Of a stretch of DNA of 64,000 nt, positions 10,688-21,288 are shown piece after piece; the first letter of the stretch is position 1, and each line of letters starts with the position of its first letter. This stretch comes from Triticum aestivum. Lineage: Eukaryota; Streptophyta; Magnoliopsida; Poales; Poaceae. The stretch is from positions 320,563,191 through 320,627,190 of the forward strand of contig NC_057813.1 in NCBI RefSeq assembly GCF_018294505.1, given 5' to 3'. The notes beneath the pieces are model-generated. The model did no database searches, was not told the DNA's origin, and saw only the letters and a program-made list of their open reading frames with translations. A program made the position numbers and the translations under genes.

Positions 10688-11506
10688 GTACTTTCGTTTC
10701 TTGGTAATGATTCTAATGTTCATGAGAATATGATGCTGCCTAAATTGGATACATTTGTTTTGCTTACAAATGAATGGCCTAGCTTGGAGAAGGATGAACA
10801 TTGGAGCAAGAACAAGCATGGAGATGATGGCATGTGCAAGGGAAACAAGAACGGAGTAAGAAGTGATGATTTCAGGACTTTGAAGCCACCATAATGGGTG
10901 CATGAAGCCTTGGACGAAATATACAAGATGCCACTTCATAAATTTTGTCCCGAGGCTATTCTAGGTGATGTGTCACCTTATTATTGGGCCAGGCCCATGT
11001 AATTTCGAAATAAATAAGTATAGGCTATTTTTAGAGTCCGTATGTGTGGGGAAACAAGAGATAGGATTGATTTCGGACCCCTCCACCAAGGGCCACGAAA
11101 TTCCCCCCCTCGTCCTCCATATATACAGCCCTTAGGGCATCGTTTAGACTTTGGGTTTTGTTTAGATTAAAAGTTCGCCATAGCTGCAACTTCGCGTACT
11201 TTGTTTGTGTTCAACGACCAGACAAAGGCGTCACAGAACCCCACCTGATCAATAAAGCTTTCATCTTATATTCGCAATATCCAGATTGCAATCTCAGTTT
11301 CTTGCTTGTTCTTCATTTGCTCGCAGGAAACAGACCCTCGTGGTCAGGTTGATCGTGCTCCAGCGTGGTCAATAACCTCTCGAAGTTGGTTTAGCGATTG
11401 CTAAGGCGCGACGTCCTCGCAAGTTCGTAGTCAGATCGTCAAAGTCGACTTCCACCAAAGTGATATCCATCATCTCATCGAAAGATGGTACACCTTCGCC
11501 TCTATC
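10688..11506 (+). repeat. Element A 3' untranslated region and probable 3' LTR
   Basis: After the pol stop there is about 280 bp of non-coding sequence. A probable 3' LTR follows from about 10966 (TGATGTGTCACC) to about 11506 (CTATCA). It contains a TATATA motif near 11119 and an AATAAA polyadenylation-type signal at about 11250. The partner LTR is outside the window, so both ends are estimates. Confidence 0.5.
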
Positions 11507-11593
11507 ATATACTCCCGAAGGTTTTGACCACTGTATCACGCAAATATCCTCTGTTTTCGTTTCGAGCTGTTTCTGTTTCAGATCTAGAGCATC

Positions 11594-12109
11594 ATGTCGT
11601 CTCCAAGCACTCCCAAGGACAAGTTTTTCGAGAGGGTTATCAACCCCTATCTCGCGGAGGTGCTGCAACACCCTCAAACCATTGAGATGCGTGAGGGGGT
11701 GCTGCACATCCGCGATGTGGAGGGACCAAGGCGTACCGGAAGCGTGGAGACAAAGCTCGAAGCCATGGAGGAGCAAGTTTTCAAGTGCCAAGGGATGGTG
11801 GAGCGTGGACTCAACGCCAACCAAATGATGATCATGGAGTTCACCAACAACCACAAGCTGGATGCCAAAGTCATTGGGGAGACCATCTTCAAGCTTCAAG
11901 AGAAAATCGAGCACCTCCAAGCCCAAATCTATCACCTACAAAACCAGAACTGTGAGTATGAATATAGATTCAAGAGGATGAGTTTGGCTGCAGATTTAAG
12001 GATCCCGGAGACTCGATCATCCTTCTATGATGGAGAGCCTATGCCTTGGAAGACGGGCGACAAGCCTACATCATCAACAACTCCTACTTCACTACCTCCG
12101 AGGACATAA
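11594..12109 (+). CDS. Element C coiled-coil protein in the env-like position
   Basis: This open frame of 171 codons starts at an ATG lying 14 bp downstream of a good splice acceptor (a pyrimidine-rich run ending TTTCAG at about 11580). Residues 55 to 130 are rich in heptads (MEEQVFKCQ, KLQEKIEHLQ), predicting a coiled coil. No signal peptide or membrane segment is visible, so it is not an obvious envelope protein. It sits between where pol would be and the 3' LTR. I recognise it only as a conserved small ORF of Triticeae retroelements. The function is unknown and could be structural. Confidence 0.5.
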   Translation: MSSPSTPKDKFFERVINPYLAEVLQHPQTIEMREGVLHIRDVEGPRRTGSVETKLEAMEEQVFKCQGMVERGLNANQMMIMEFTNNHKLDAKVIGETIFKLQEKIEHLQAQIYHLQNQNCEYEYRFKRMSLAADLRIPETRSSFYDGEPMPWKTGDKPTSSTTPTSLPPRT

Positions 12110-13647
12110 TCACATGGGTATGGGCACTCCCCTTGGCAACTGCCAAGCTTGGGGGAGGTGCCCTGGTATCGTATCACCATCACACTCCTATCTTTACCAT
12201 TCTATTTAGTTTGATCCTTTTAGTAGTATCTTGATAGTAGATTGAAGTTTTGATATCAAGTATTTTTGAGTTTTGCTTTGTGATCTCTTTTTGTAATCAA
12301 GTCCGTGAGCTATCTATAATAAAGATTAGTGTTGAGTCAAGGGCTTTGCTATGTTGCTATGATCTTGAGAAAGTAGAAAGAATAAAAGAGTTCATGTTGA
12401 TCTTATGGTTAGTGATAACTTCACATATAGAAAGTATGAGGCATAAAAGTTGTTGAGAGTTGATAAACGTAGTTTTGGTCACCGTTGCAATTTATAGGAA
12501 GTGATAAGGAAAGATAGGTTCACATATAAATATATTATCTTGGACACCTTTTATGATTGGGAGCACTCATTAAGTATGACATGCTAAAGAATTAACGTTG
12601 GACAAGGAAGACAACATAATGGTTTATGTTTTCTCACATCTCAGTTAAAGTATATTGTCATTGACCTTCCAAACATGTTGAGCTTGCCTTTCCCCCTCAT
12701 GCTAGCCAAATTCCTTGCACCAAGTAGAGATACTACTTGTGCTTCCAAATATCCATAAACCCAGTTTTGCCATGAGAGTCCACCATACTACCTATGGATT
12801 GAGTAAGATCCTTCAATTAAGTTGTCATGTTGCAGGCAATAAAAATTGCTATCTAAATATGTATGACTTATTAGTACAGAGAAAATAAGCTTTGTACGAT
12901 CTTGTTGTGGAAGTAATAAAAGCGACGGACTGCATAGTAAAGGTCCACATACACGGGGCAATATAAAGTGACGTTCTTTTGCATTAAGATTTTGTGCATC
13001 CAACCCTAAAAGCACATGACAACCTCTACTTCCCTCTACGAAGGTCCTATCTTTTACTTTATGTTTTTACTTTATGCTTTAGTCAAGGTGATCCTCACCT
13101 TTCCCTTTTTCATTTTATCTTTTGGCAAGCTCCTCGTGTTTTAAAGATCATGACTGATATAACCAATTGGATGTAAGTTAGCATGGGCTATTATTGTTGA
13201 CATCACCTAAAGGTGAATACGTTGGGAGGCAAAACAATAAGCCCGTATCTTTCTCAGTGTCTAGCTGAAACTCCATAACCACAAGTATTGCGTGAGTGTT
13301 AGTAATTATAGAAGACTACAAGATAGTTGAGTATGTGAACTTGCTGAAAAGCTCTATTGTTGACTCTTTCTGATGTTATGATAAAATGCAATTTCCTCAA
13401 TGACTGAGATTATAGTTTATTAGTTCTCAATGAAGTTTTTGAACCATACTTGACATTGTGAATTGATTGTTACTTGAGCATAAGAAATCATATGATAAAA
13501 GCTATATATATTGTTGTTATAATAATGATCATGATGCCCTCATGTCCGTATTTTATTTTTATCGACACATCTATCTCTAAACATGTGGACATATTTTTTG
13601 ATATCGGCTTCCGCTTGAGGACAAGCGAGGTCTAAGCTTGGGGGAGT
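12110..13647 (+). other. Element C 3' untranslated region with polypurine tract
   Basis: About 1.5 kb of AT-rich sequence has no supported gene. It twice contains the motif AAGCTTGGGGGAG, near 12150 and at 13634..13646. The second copy directly precedes the LTR and is the likely plus-strand primer site. Parts around 12720..12790 and 13010..13060 resemble 19460..19560 and 20010..20060 in element E, so the two are related families. Confidence 0.6.
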
Positions 13648-14070
13648 TGATACGTCCATTTTGCATCATGCTTTTATATCAATATTTATTGCATTATGGG
13701 TTGTTATTACACATTATATCTCAATACTTATGTCTATTCTCTCTTATTTTACCAGGTTTACCATGAAGAGGGGGAATGCCGGCAGCTGGAATTCTCGCTG
13801 GAAAAGGATCAAACATTGGAAACCTATTCTGCACTGCTCCAAAAATCCTGAAACTCCACGGAACCTATTTTTGGAATTAATAAGAATTATTGAGCGGAAG
13901 AAATACACAGGGGGCCCACACCCTATCCAGGAGGGTGGGGGCGCCCCCCCCTATTGGGCGCGCCCCCTGTCTCTTGGGCCCCCTGGTGGCCCCTGGTGTC
14001 CATCTTCTGCTATATGAGGGCTTTTACCCAGGAAAAAATCGTGGGCAAGCTTACGGGACGAAACTCCGCC
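13648..14070 (+). repeat. Element C 3' LTR, truncated
   Basis: The LTR begins TGATACGTCC right after the polypurine tract. It includes a GC-rich block with GGGCGCGCCC around 13935..13975. The expected end is missing. From about 14070 the sequence reads as element D on the opposite strand. The exact junction is uncertain by roughly 80 bp. Confidence 0.6.
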
Positions 14071-14449
14071 GCCACGAGACAGGGGGTGCGCCCAGGGTGT
14101 GTGGGCGAGACCTCCACCCTCGTGGCCTGGCGCTTGCCCCTCCTGTAGTGTTTTAGTGCCTAAAATCCTCAAATATTCCATAAAAATAATACTAAATTTG
14201 TAGGGCATTTGGAGCACTTTTATTTTTGGGATATTTTTTATTGCACGGATAAATCAGAAAACAGATAGGTAATACTATTTTTTCTTTAATTATTCTAAAT
14301 AACAGAAAGTAAAAAGAGGGTACAGAAGGTTGTGCCTTGTAGTTTCATCCATCTCATGATCATCAAAATGAATCCACTAACAAGGTTGATCAAGTCTTGT
14401 TAATAAACTCATTCCAAATAACACGGAACCAGAGAAATTTTGAATAACA
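14071..14449 (-). other. Element D sequence downstream of protease, no gene
   Basis: The sequence is AT-rich and non-coding, and no reverse transcriptase motif is visible. It includes the junction with the element C LTR. I see nothing else in it. Confidence 0.5.
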
Positions 14450-17085
14450 CTAAGTTACCTCAACGGGGATATGAACATCCCCAACAATAAGAATATCATA
14501 CTTTTTCTTGACAGTAGGAAGAGGAAATTCAAAACCTCCAATAATGATAGTTGGACTTTTTCCAATAGAATTGATGCTATAAACTTGAGGTTGTTTCCTC
14601 GGAAAGTGTACAGTATGCTTATTACCATTAACATGAAAAGTGACATTGCCTTTGTTGCAATCAATAACAGCCCCTGCAGTATTCAAAAAGAGTCTACCAA
14701 GGATAATCGACATACTATCTTCCTCGGGAATATCAAGAATAACAAAGTCCATTAAGATAGTGACATTTACAACCACAACAGGCCCATCCTCACAAATACC
14801 GACAGGTATAACAGTTGATTTATCAGCCATTTGCAAAGATATTTTAGTAGGTGTCAACTTATTCAATTCAAGTCTACAATATAAAGAGAGAGGCATCGCA
14901 CTAACACCGGCTCCAAGATCACACAAAGCAGTTTTAACATAATTTCTTTTAATGGAGCATGGTATGGTTGGTACCCCTGGATCTCCAAGTTTCTTTGGTA
15001 TTCCACCCTTAAAAGTATAATTAGCAAGCATGGTGGAAATTTCAGCTTCCGGTATCTTTCTTTTATTTGTAATGATATCCTTCATATACTTAGCATACGG
15101 ATTTACTTTAAGCATATCAGTCAAGCGCATACGTAAGAAGATAGGTCTAATCATTCCACCAAAGCGCTCAAAATCCTCATCATCCTTTGTCTTGGACGGT
15201 TTAGGAGGAAAGGGCATGGGTTTCTGAACCCATGGTTCTCTTTCTCTACCATGCTTCCTAGAAACAAAATCTCTCTTATCATAACATTGATTCATTGATT
15301 GTGGGTTATCAAGATCAACATCAGGTTCAATCTCTACTTCATTATTTTTGCTAGGTTGACCATCAACATGAACATTATGATTAACATTGGCACTAGGTTC
15401 ATGTTCATCACCTGATTGTGTTTCAGCATCAGAAATATAAATATCATTGGGATTCTCATGTGTGCCTTCAACAGGTTCACTAGAAGCATGCAAAGTCCTA
15501 TCATTTTTCTTTTTCTTCTTTTTGGAAGAACTAGGTGCCTCTAAATTATGTCTCTGAGAATCTTGCTCGATTCTCTTAGGGTGGCCTTCAGGATACAAAG
15601 GTTCCTGAGTCATTCTACCAGTTCTAGTAGCCACTCTAACAGTAAAATCATATTATTATTTAATTCATCGAGAAAATCACTTTGAGCTTTAAGTACTTGC
15701 TCAGCTTGAGTGGTAACCATAGAAGAATATTTGCTAATGAGTTTAAGTTCACCTTTAACTGTAGCCATATAATCACTGAAGCGTCCTATTTCGAAAGCAT
15801 TATTCTTTAATTCTCTACCAACATAAGCATTAAAACTTTCTTGTCTAGCCATAAAGTCATCAAATTCATCTAAGCATGGGCTATGCAACTTAGTAGAGGG
15901 AATTTCAACTTTATCATATCTATAGAGAGAATTTACCTTTACTACCTGTGTCGGGTTATCAAGACAATGTGTTTCTTCAACAGGCGGTATATTAAGACCA
16001 TGTATTTCTTCAATAGGTGGTAAATTCTTAACATCTTCAGCTTTAATACCTTTTTCTTTCATTGATTTCTTTGCCTCTTGCATATCTTCAGGACTGAGAA
16101 ATAGAACACCTCTCTTCTTAGGAGTGGGTTTAGGAATATGCTCAGGAGTTGGCTCAATTGGTTCAGGAATTGCCTCAGGAATTGGCTCTGGAAGAGTCCA
16201 ATTATTTTCATTAGTCAACATATTATTCAATAGTAATTCAGCTTGGTCGACTGTTCTTTCCCTGAAAACACAACCATCACAACTATCCAAGTAGTCCTTG
16301 GAAGCATCGGTTAGTCCATTATAAAAGATATCAAGTATTTAATTATTCTTAAGAGGATGATCAGGCAAAGCATTAAGTAATCGGAGAAGCCTCCCCCAAG
16401 CTTGTGGGAGACTCTCTTCTTTGATTTGCACAAAATTATATATTTCCCGCAAGGCAGCTTGTTTCTTATGAGCAGGAAAATATTTAGCAGAGAAGTAATA
16501 AATCATATCCTGGGGACTATGCACACAACCAGGATCAAGAGAATTAAACCAACTCTTAGCATCACACTTCTCATCATTAGTAAACAGGGCGGCTATATCA
16601 TTCAATTTGGTAAGATGTGCCACAACAGTTTCAGATTCAAGGCCATAAATAGGATCAGATTCAACCAAAGTAAATATTTCAGGATCAACAGAGAATTCAT
16701 AATCCTTATTAGTAACATGGATAGATTAGGTAGCAAAAGTAGGGTCAGGTTTCATTCTAGCATTAAGAGATTGCTTCTTCCATTTAGCTAATAACTTCAT
16801 AAGATCAAATCTATCTTTGCAAGCAAAGATAGCTCTAGCAGCTTCCTCATTCATAACATAACCCTTAGGAACAACAGGTAATTCATAATCAGGGGGAGAA
16901 CTTTCATCATCTCTATCATCAATAATAGCATCTTCAATAATTTCATTCTCTCTAACCCTAGCAAGTTGTTCATCAAGAAATTCACCTAATGGCATAGTAG
17001 TATCACCCACAGAAGTAGTTTCATCATAAGTATCATGCATAGCAGAAGTGGCATCATCAATAACATGCGAGATATCAATGTTCAT
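14450..17085 (-). pseudogene. Element D gag-protease (Athila type)
   Basis: Three minus-strand segments together make an Athila-like gag and protease. The N-terminus (17085..16726) and gag core (to 16339, with SWFNSLDPG and IYNFVQIKEESLPQAWGR motifs) are separated by an in-frame stop. The spacer (16290..15610) has a proline-rich PEPIPEAIPEPIEP repeat. The last segment (15634..14450) starts with a lysine-rich stretch and ends in a retropepsin fold whose active site reads CDLGAGVSAMP, with Asp intact. A frameshift near 15640 joins the last two parts. The frame stops after VEVT at 14450 and no reverse transcriptase follows. Confidence 0.85.
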
Positions 17086-17268
17086 AGCAGTAGCAGGTTT
17101 AGGTGTTGCAAGCTTACTAATAACGGAAGGAGAATCTAGTGCAGAGCTAGATGGCAGTTCCTTACCTCCCTCGTAGCTGAGGGCAAAATCCTAGTTCTTT
17201 CATCTTTCAAGTTCCTCATAGTGATCAACAGATATAAATACAAAGTGACTCAAAGAATAGAGCTATGC

Positions 17269-17286
17269 TCCCTGGCAACGGCGCCA
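17269..17286 (-). other. Primer binding site of element D (tRNA-Asp type)
   Basis: On the minus strand, 11 nt after the LTR, the sequence TGGCGCCGTTGCCAGGGA matches the tRNA-Asp-type primer site used by Athila-lineage elements, apart from one base. It fixes the element's orientation. Confidence 0.75.
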
Positions 17287-17297
17287 GAAATTAGTCT

Positions 17298-18690
17298 TGA
17301 TAACCCACAAGTGTACAGGCTCGCAACAGCTTTCGAGGGTAGAGTATTCAACCCAAATTTATTGATTCGACACAAGGGGAGCCAAAGAATATTCTTAAGT
17401 ATTAGCAGTTGAGTTGTCAACTCAACCACACCTGGATAACTTAGTATCTACAGCAAGGTATTTAGTAGCAAAGTAGTATGATAATAGTGCTAACAGTGGC
17501 AAAAGTAAAGATAATAGTTTTGTAGTAGTAGTAACAGTAGTAACGGAAAAGTAAATAAGCGAAACACAAGATGTGAAAAGCTCGTAGGCATTGGATCAGT
17601 GATGGATGATTGTGTTGGATGCGATTCCTCATGTAATAGCTATAACATAGGGTGACACAGAACTAGCTCCAATTCATCAATGTAATGTAGGCATGTATTC
17701 CGAATATAGTCATACATGCTTATGGAAAAGAACTTGCATGACATCTTTTGTCCTACCCTCCCGTGGCAGCGGGGTCCTAGTGGAAACTAAGGGATATTAA
17801 GGCCTCCTTTTAATAGAGAACCAGAACAAAGCATTAGCACATAGTGAATACATGAACTCCTCAAACTACGGTCATCACCGAGAAGTATCCCGATTATTTT
17901 CACTTCGGGGTTGTCGGATCATAACGCATAATAGGTGACTATAGACTTGCAAGATAGGATCAAGAACACACATATATCAATCAAAACATAATAGGTTCAG
18001 ATCTGAAATCATGGCACTCGGGCCCTAGTGACAAGCATTAAGCATAGCAAAGTCATAACAACATCAATCTCAGAACATAGTGGATACTAGGGATAAAACC
18101 CTAACAAAACTAACTGGATTACTTGGTAAATCTCATCCAACCCATCACCGTCCAGCAAGCCTACGATGGAATTACTCACGCACGGCGGTGGGTGATGGAG
18201 GATGGTTGATGATGACGACGGCGACGAATCCCCCTCTCTGGAGTCCCGAACGGACTCCAGATCAGCCCTCCCGAGAGAGATTAGGGCTTAACGGCGGCTC
18301 CGTGTCGTAAAACGCGATGAAACTTTCTCTCTGATTTTTTTCTCCACGAAACGGAATATATGGAGTTGGAGTTGAGGTCGGTGGAGCATCAGGGGGCCCA
18401 CGATACAGGGGGGCGCGCCCAGGGGGGAGGGCGCGCCCCCCACCTTCGTGGATAGAGTGTGGGCCCTATGGCCTTGATTCTTTCTCCAGTATTTTTTATA
18501 TTTTCCAAAACTTATCTCCGTGGATTTTCAGGTCATTCCAAGAACTTTTGTTTTGTGCACAATAAACAACATCATGGCAGTTCTGCTGAAAACAGCGTCA
18601 GTCCGGGTTACTTTCGTTCAAATCATGCAAGTTAGAGCCCAAAACAAGGGCAAAAGTGTTTGGAAAAGTAGATATGTTGGAGACATATCA
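17298..18690 (-). repeat. Element D 5' LTR
   Basis: This 1393 bp LTR reads from TGATATGTCTCC (18690) to GGGTTATCA (17298) on the minus strand. It is the same family as 20536..21288 (deleted copy, plus strand) and 60855..62260 (solo LTR, minus strand). It contains a GGGCGCGCCC-rich block near 18410..18440. Confidence 0.88.
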
Positions 18691-20535
18691 AAAACCAAAA
18701 AAATTAGTTAGTTTACTTTCCATGCCTTTAGCAGTAGTAACTAAAAGAAAACCCAAAAAGATTTCTCGTTCTTCCTTTGCTTGTTGGGAGCTTTCCCGTG
18801 TAACTAGTTTTATTTCTTTTCTTTTCTTTGGGGGTCGAGAGGAGAAGACCATGATGAAAATGTTGAAGTGGCTCTCATATGCATTATTGTTGATTTAACC
18901 AAGAGCCCATATTACCTTGTCTTCTCCCTTGAATTGAATGCTTGTAGATTCCAGCTTAGTCCAATTGCACGTGCACTATTATTACTATTCACACTGTTTG
19001 GTCGTGCAAGTGAAAGGCAATAATGACGATATATGATGGACTGATTGAGATGAGAGAAGTTGGTATGAACTCGACCTATCTTGTTTTTGTAAATATGATT
19101 AGTTCATCGTTCCTAATTCTGCCTATTATGAAGAAACATGTTTGCAATGACAATTAGATATTATAGTTTCTCATGCCATGCTTAATTAGCTAGGAGTTTA
19201 TAATGGCTTACCTTGCGTATAAACATGCTATTAAAATGGTTGTGATGTGGTATGATAAGGTGGTATCCTCTTTTCAATGATTTGAGTGACTTGACTTGGC
19301 ACATGTTCACGCATGTAGTTGAAACAAAATCAACATATCCTTTGTTCATGGTGGATTATATCCTAATCATGCTTGCACTCAGTGTTGATTAATTTTAATG
19401 CATGTTCATGATTGTTGTCACTCTCTAGTTGGTCGCTTCCCAGTCTCTTTCTAGCCTTCACTTGTACTAAGTGGGAATACTGCTTGTGCATCCAAAATCC
19501 ATAAACCCCAAAGTTATTCCATATGATTCCACCATACCTTCCTATATGCGGTATCTACCTGCCATTCCAAGTGAATTTGTATGTGCTAAACTCCAAACCG
19601 TCAAATGAAATTCTGTTTTGTATGCTCAAACAACTCATGTATCAACTAGGGATGTCTGTATCTTCCATGTTAGGCGGGTTATTCTCAAGAGGAGTGGACT
19701 CCGCTCCTCATCACAAGAAAATGGCTGGTCACCGGGATGCCCAGTCCCATGCCCAAATTAAATAAAAATAATTGCAAACAAAACTCCCCCGGGATTGTTG
19801 TTAGTTAGAGGCACCCGTTGTTTCGGGCAAGCCATGGATGGATGCTTGTTGGTGGTGGGGGAGTATAAACTTTACCATTCTGTTTGGGAACCGCCTATAA
19901 TGTGTGTAGCATGGAAGATATCTAGATCTCTCAGTTGTTATGTTGACAGTGAACATATACTGCTCAAAATGTTATTTATCTCTATTTCAAAAATCGAGCT
20001 CTAGCACCTCTAAAAATCCCTGCTTCCCTCTGCGAAGGGCCTATCTATTTACTTTTATGTTGAGTCATCACCCTCTTATTAAAAAGCACCCGCTGGAGAG
20101 CATTGTTGTCATTTGCATGCATTAATATTAATTTATATTGGGTATGACTATGACTGGATCTCTTTTACCATGAATTACAATGTTTAGTCAGTCCTTGATC
20201 TTCAGAGGTGCTCTGCATTTATGTTTTGTGGTCCTAGAAAGGGCCAGCAAGATACCATCTGGTTATGTCATATGATGATTGTTTTGAGAAAGTGTTGTCA
20301 TCTGAGATTTATTATTATTGCTCGCTAGTTGATTATGCCATTGATATGAGTAAACATGAGACCTAAGTGTTATTGTGAATATGGTTAGTTCATAATCTTT
20401 GCTGAAAACTTGACTTCTGGCTTTACATATTTGCAACAACAAGAGCAAACAGAGTTTGTAAAAGTTTTTCTTTATCACTTTCAGTTTGTCAACTGAATTG
20501 CTTGAGGACAAGCAAAGGTTTAAGCTTGGGCGAGT
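18691..20535 (+). other. Element E 3' untranslated region
   Basis: This is 1.8 kb of AT-rich sequence without a supported gene. The segment 18760..18850 (TTGCTTGTTGGGAGCTTTCC context) and the region 19440..20060 match the type of sequence found upstream of the LTR in element C. It ends in the polypurine tract. Confidence 0.55.
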
Positions 20536-21288
20536 TGATATGTCTCCATCGTATATACTTTTCCAAACACTTTTGCCCTTGTTTTGGACTCTAACTTGCA
20601 TGATTTGAATAGAACTAACCCGGACTGACGTTGTTTTCAGCAGAACTGCCATGGTGTTATTTTTGTGCAGAAATAGAAGTTCTCGGAATGACCTGAAAAT
20701 CCACAGAGCAAAATTTTGGAATTAATAAAAAATATTGGCGAAAGAATCAACATCAGGGGGCCCACACCCTGTCCACAAGGGTGGGGGCGCCCCCCTTAGT
20801 TTCCATTAGGACCCCGCTGCCACGGGAGGGTAGGACAAAAGATGTCATGCAAGGTCTTTTCCATAAGCACGTATGACTATATTCAGAATACATGCCTGCA
20901 TTACATTGATGAACTGGAGCTAGTTCTGTGTCACCCTATGTTATAACTATTACATGAGGAATCACATCCGACATAATTATCCATCATTGATCCAATGCCT
21001 ACATGCTTTTCACATATTGCTCTTTGCTTAGTTACTTTACCGTCGCCACTGTTACAATTACTACAAAACTGCTACTGTTACTTTTTCCACTGTTACCATT
21101 ACTTCTGTACTACTTTGCCACTAAATACTTTGCTGTGGATACTAAGTTATCCAGGTGTGGTTGAATTGACAACTCAACTGCTAATACTTTTGAATAATCT
21201 TTGGCTCCCCTTGTGTCGTATCAATAAATATGGGTTGAATACTCTACCCTCGAAAATTGTTGCGATCCCCTACACTTGTGGGTTATCA
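20536..21288 (+). repeat. Element E 3' LTR with 640 bp internal deletion
   Basis: The LTR has intact ends (TGATATGTCTCC and GGGTTATCA) but is 753 bp long against 1393 bp in element D. The missing part is a single block with the junction near 20795, where GGGGGCGCCCCCC runs directly into TTAGTTTCC. The two sides of the lost segment in the full-length copies share CCC, suggesting a microhomology deletion. Confidence 0.85.

Larger units (their letters stand above)
1..11506 (+). mobile_element. Element A: Ty3/gypsy (chromovirus-like) retrotransposon, 3' part, interrupted by element B
   Basis: The window opens inside the pol region of a plus-strand Ty3/gypsy element. Reverse transcriptase, RNase H and most of integrase lie in 1..2309, and the pol C-terminus resumes at 10363. 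The 8 kb between them is element B, flanked by a duplicated GTTAC. The pol protein resembles chromoviruses of the CRM/Reina type, but family naming is inference. The 5' LTR and gag lie outside the window. The 3' boundary near 11506 is approximate. Confidence 0.85.
11507..14070 (+). mobile_element. Element C: 3' end of an Athila-type Ty3/gypsy element
   Basis: It consists of a small coiled-coil reading frame, about 1.5 kb of non-coding 3' sequence, a GCTTGGGGGAGT polypurine tract and the start of an LTR (TGATACGTCC) at 13648. This layout matches the 3' ends of Triticeae Athila-lineage elements, where a gene in the env position precedes a long untranslated region. Its gag and pol are missing. 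The left edge abuts element A and the right edge is cut near 14070. Confidence 0.65.
14071..18690 (-). mobile_element. Element D: truncated Athila-type Ty3/gypsy element (5' LTR, PBS, gag-protease)
   Basis: On the minus strand the order is a 1393 bp 5' LTR, an Asp-type primer site, gag and protease, then loss of everything downstream. The 3' LTR is absent. Its 5' edge at 18690 meets sequence of element E. Element D therefore probably inserted into or next to E and was later cut on its other side at element C. Confidence 0.75.
18691..21288 (+). mobile_element. Element E: 3' end of an Athila-type Ty3/gypsy element
   Basis: It holds about 1.84 kb of non-coding 3' internal sequence, a GCTTGGGCGAGT polypurine tract ending at 20535, and a plus-strand LTR with a large internal deletion. 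No gag or pol remains. The LTR is the same family as that of element D but on the opposite strand. Confidence 0.7.
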
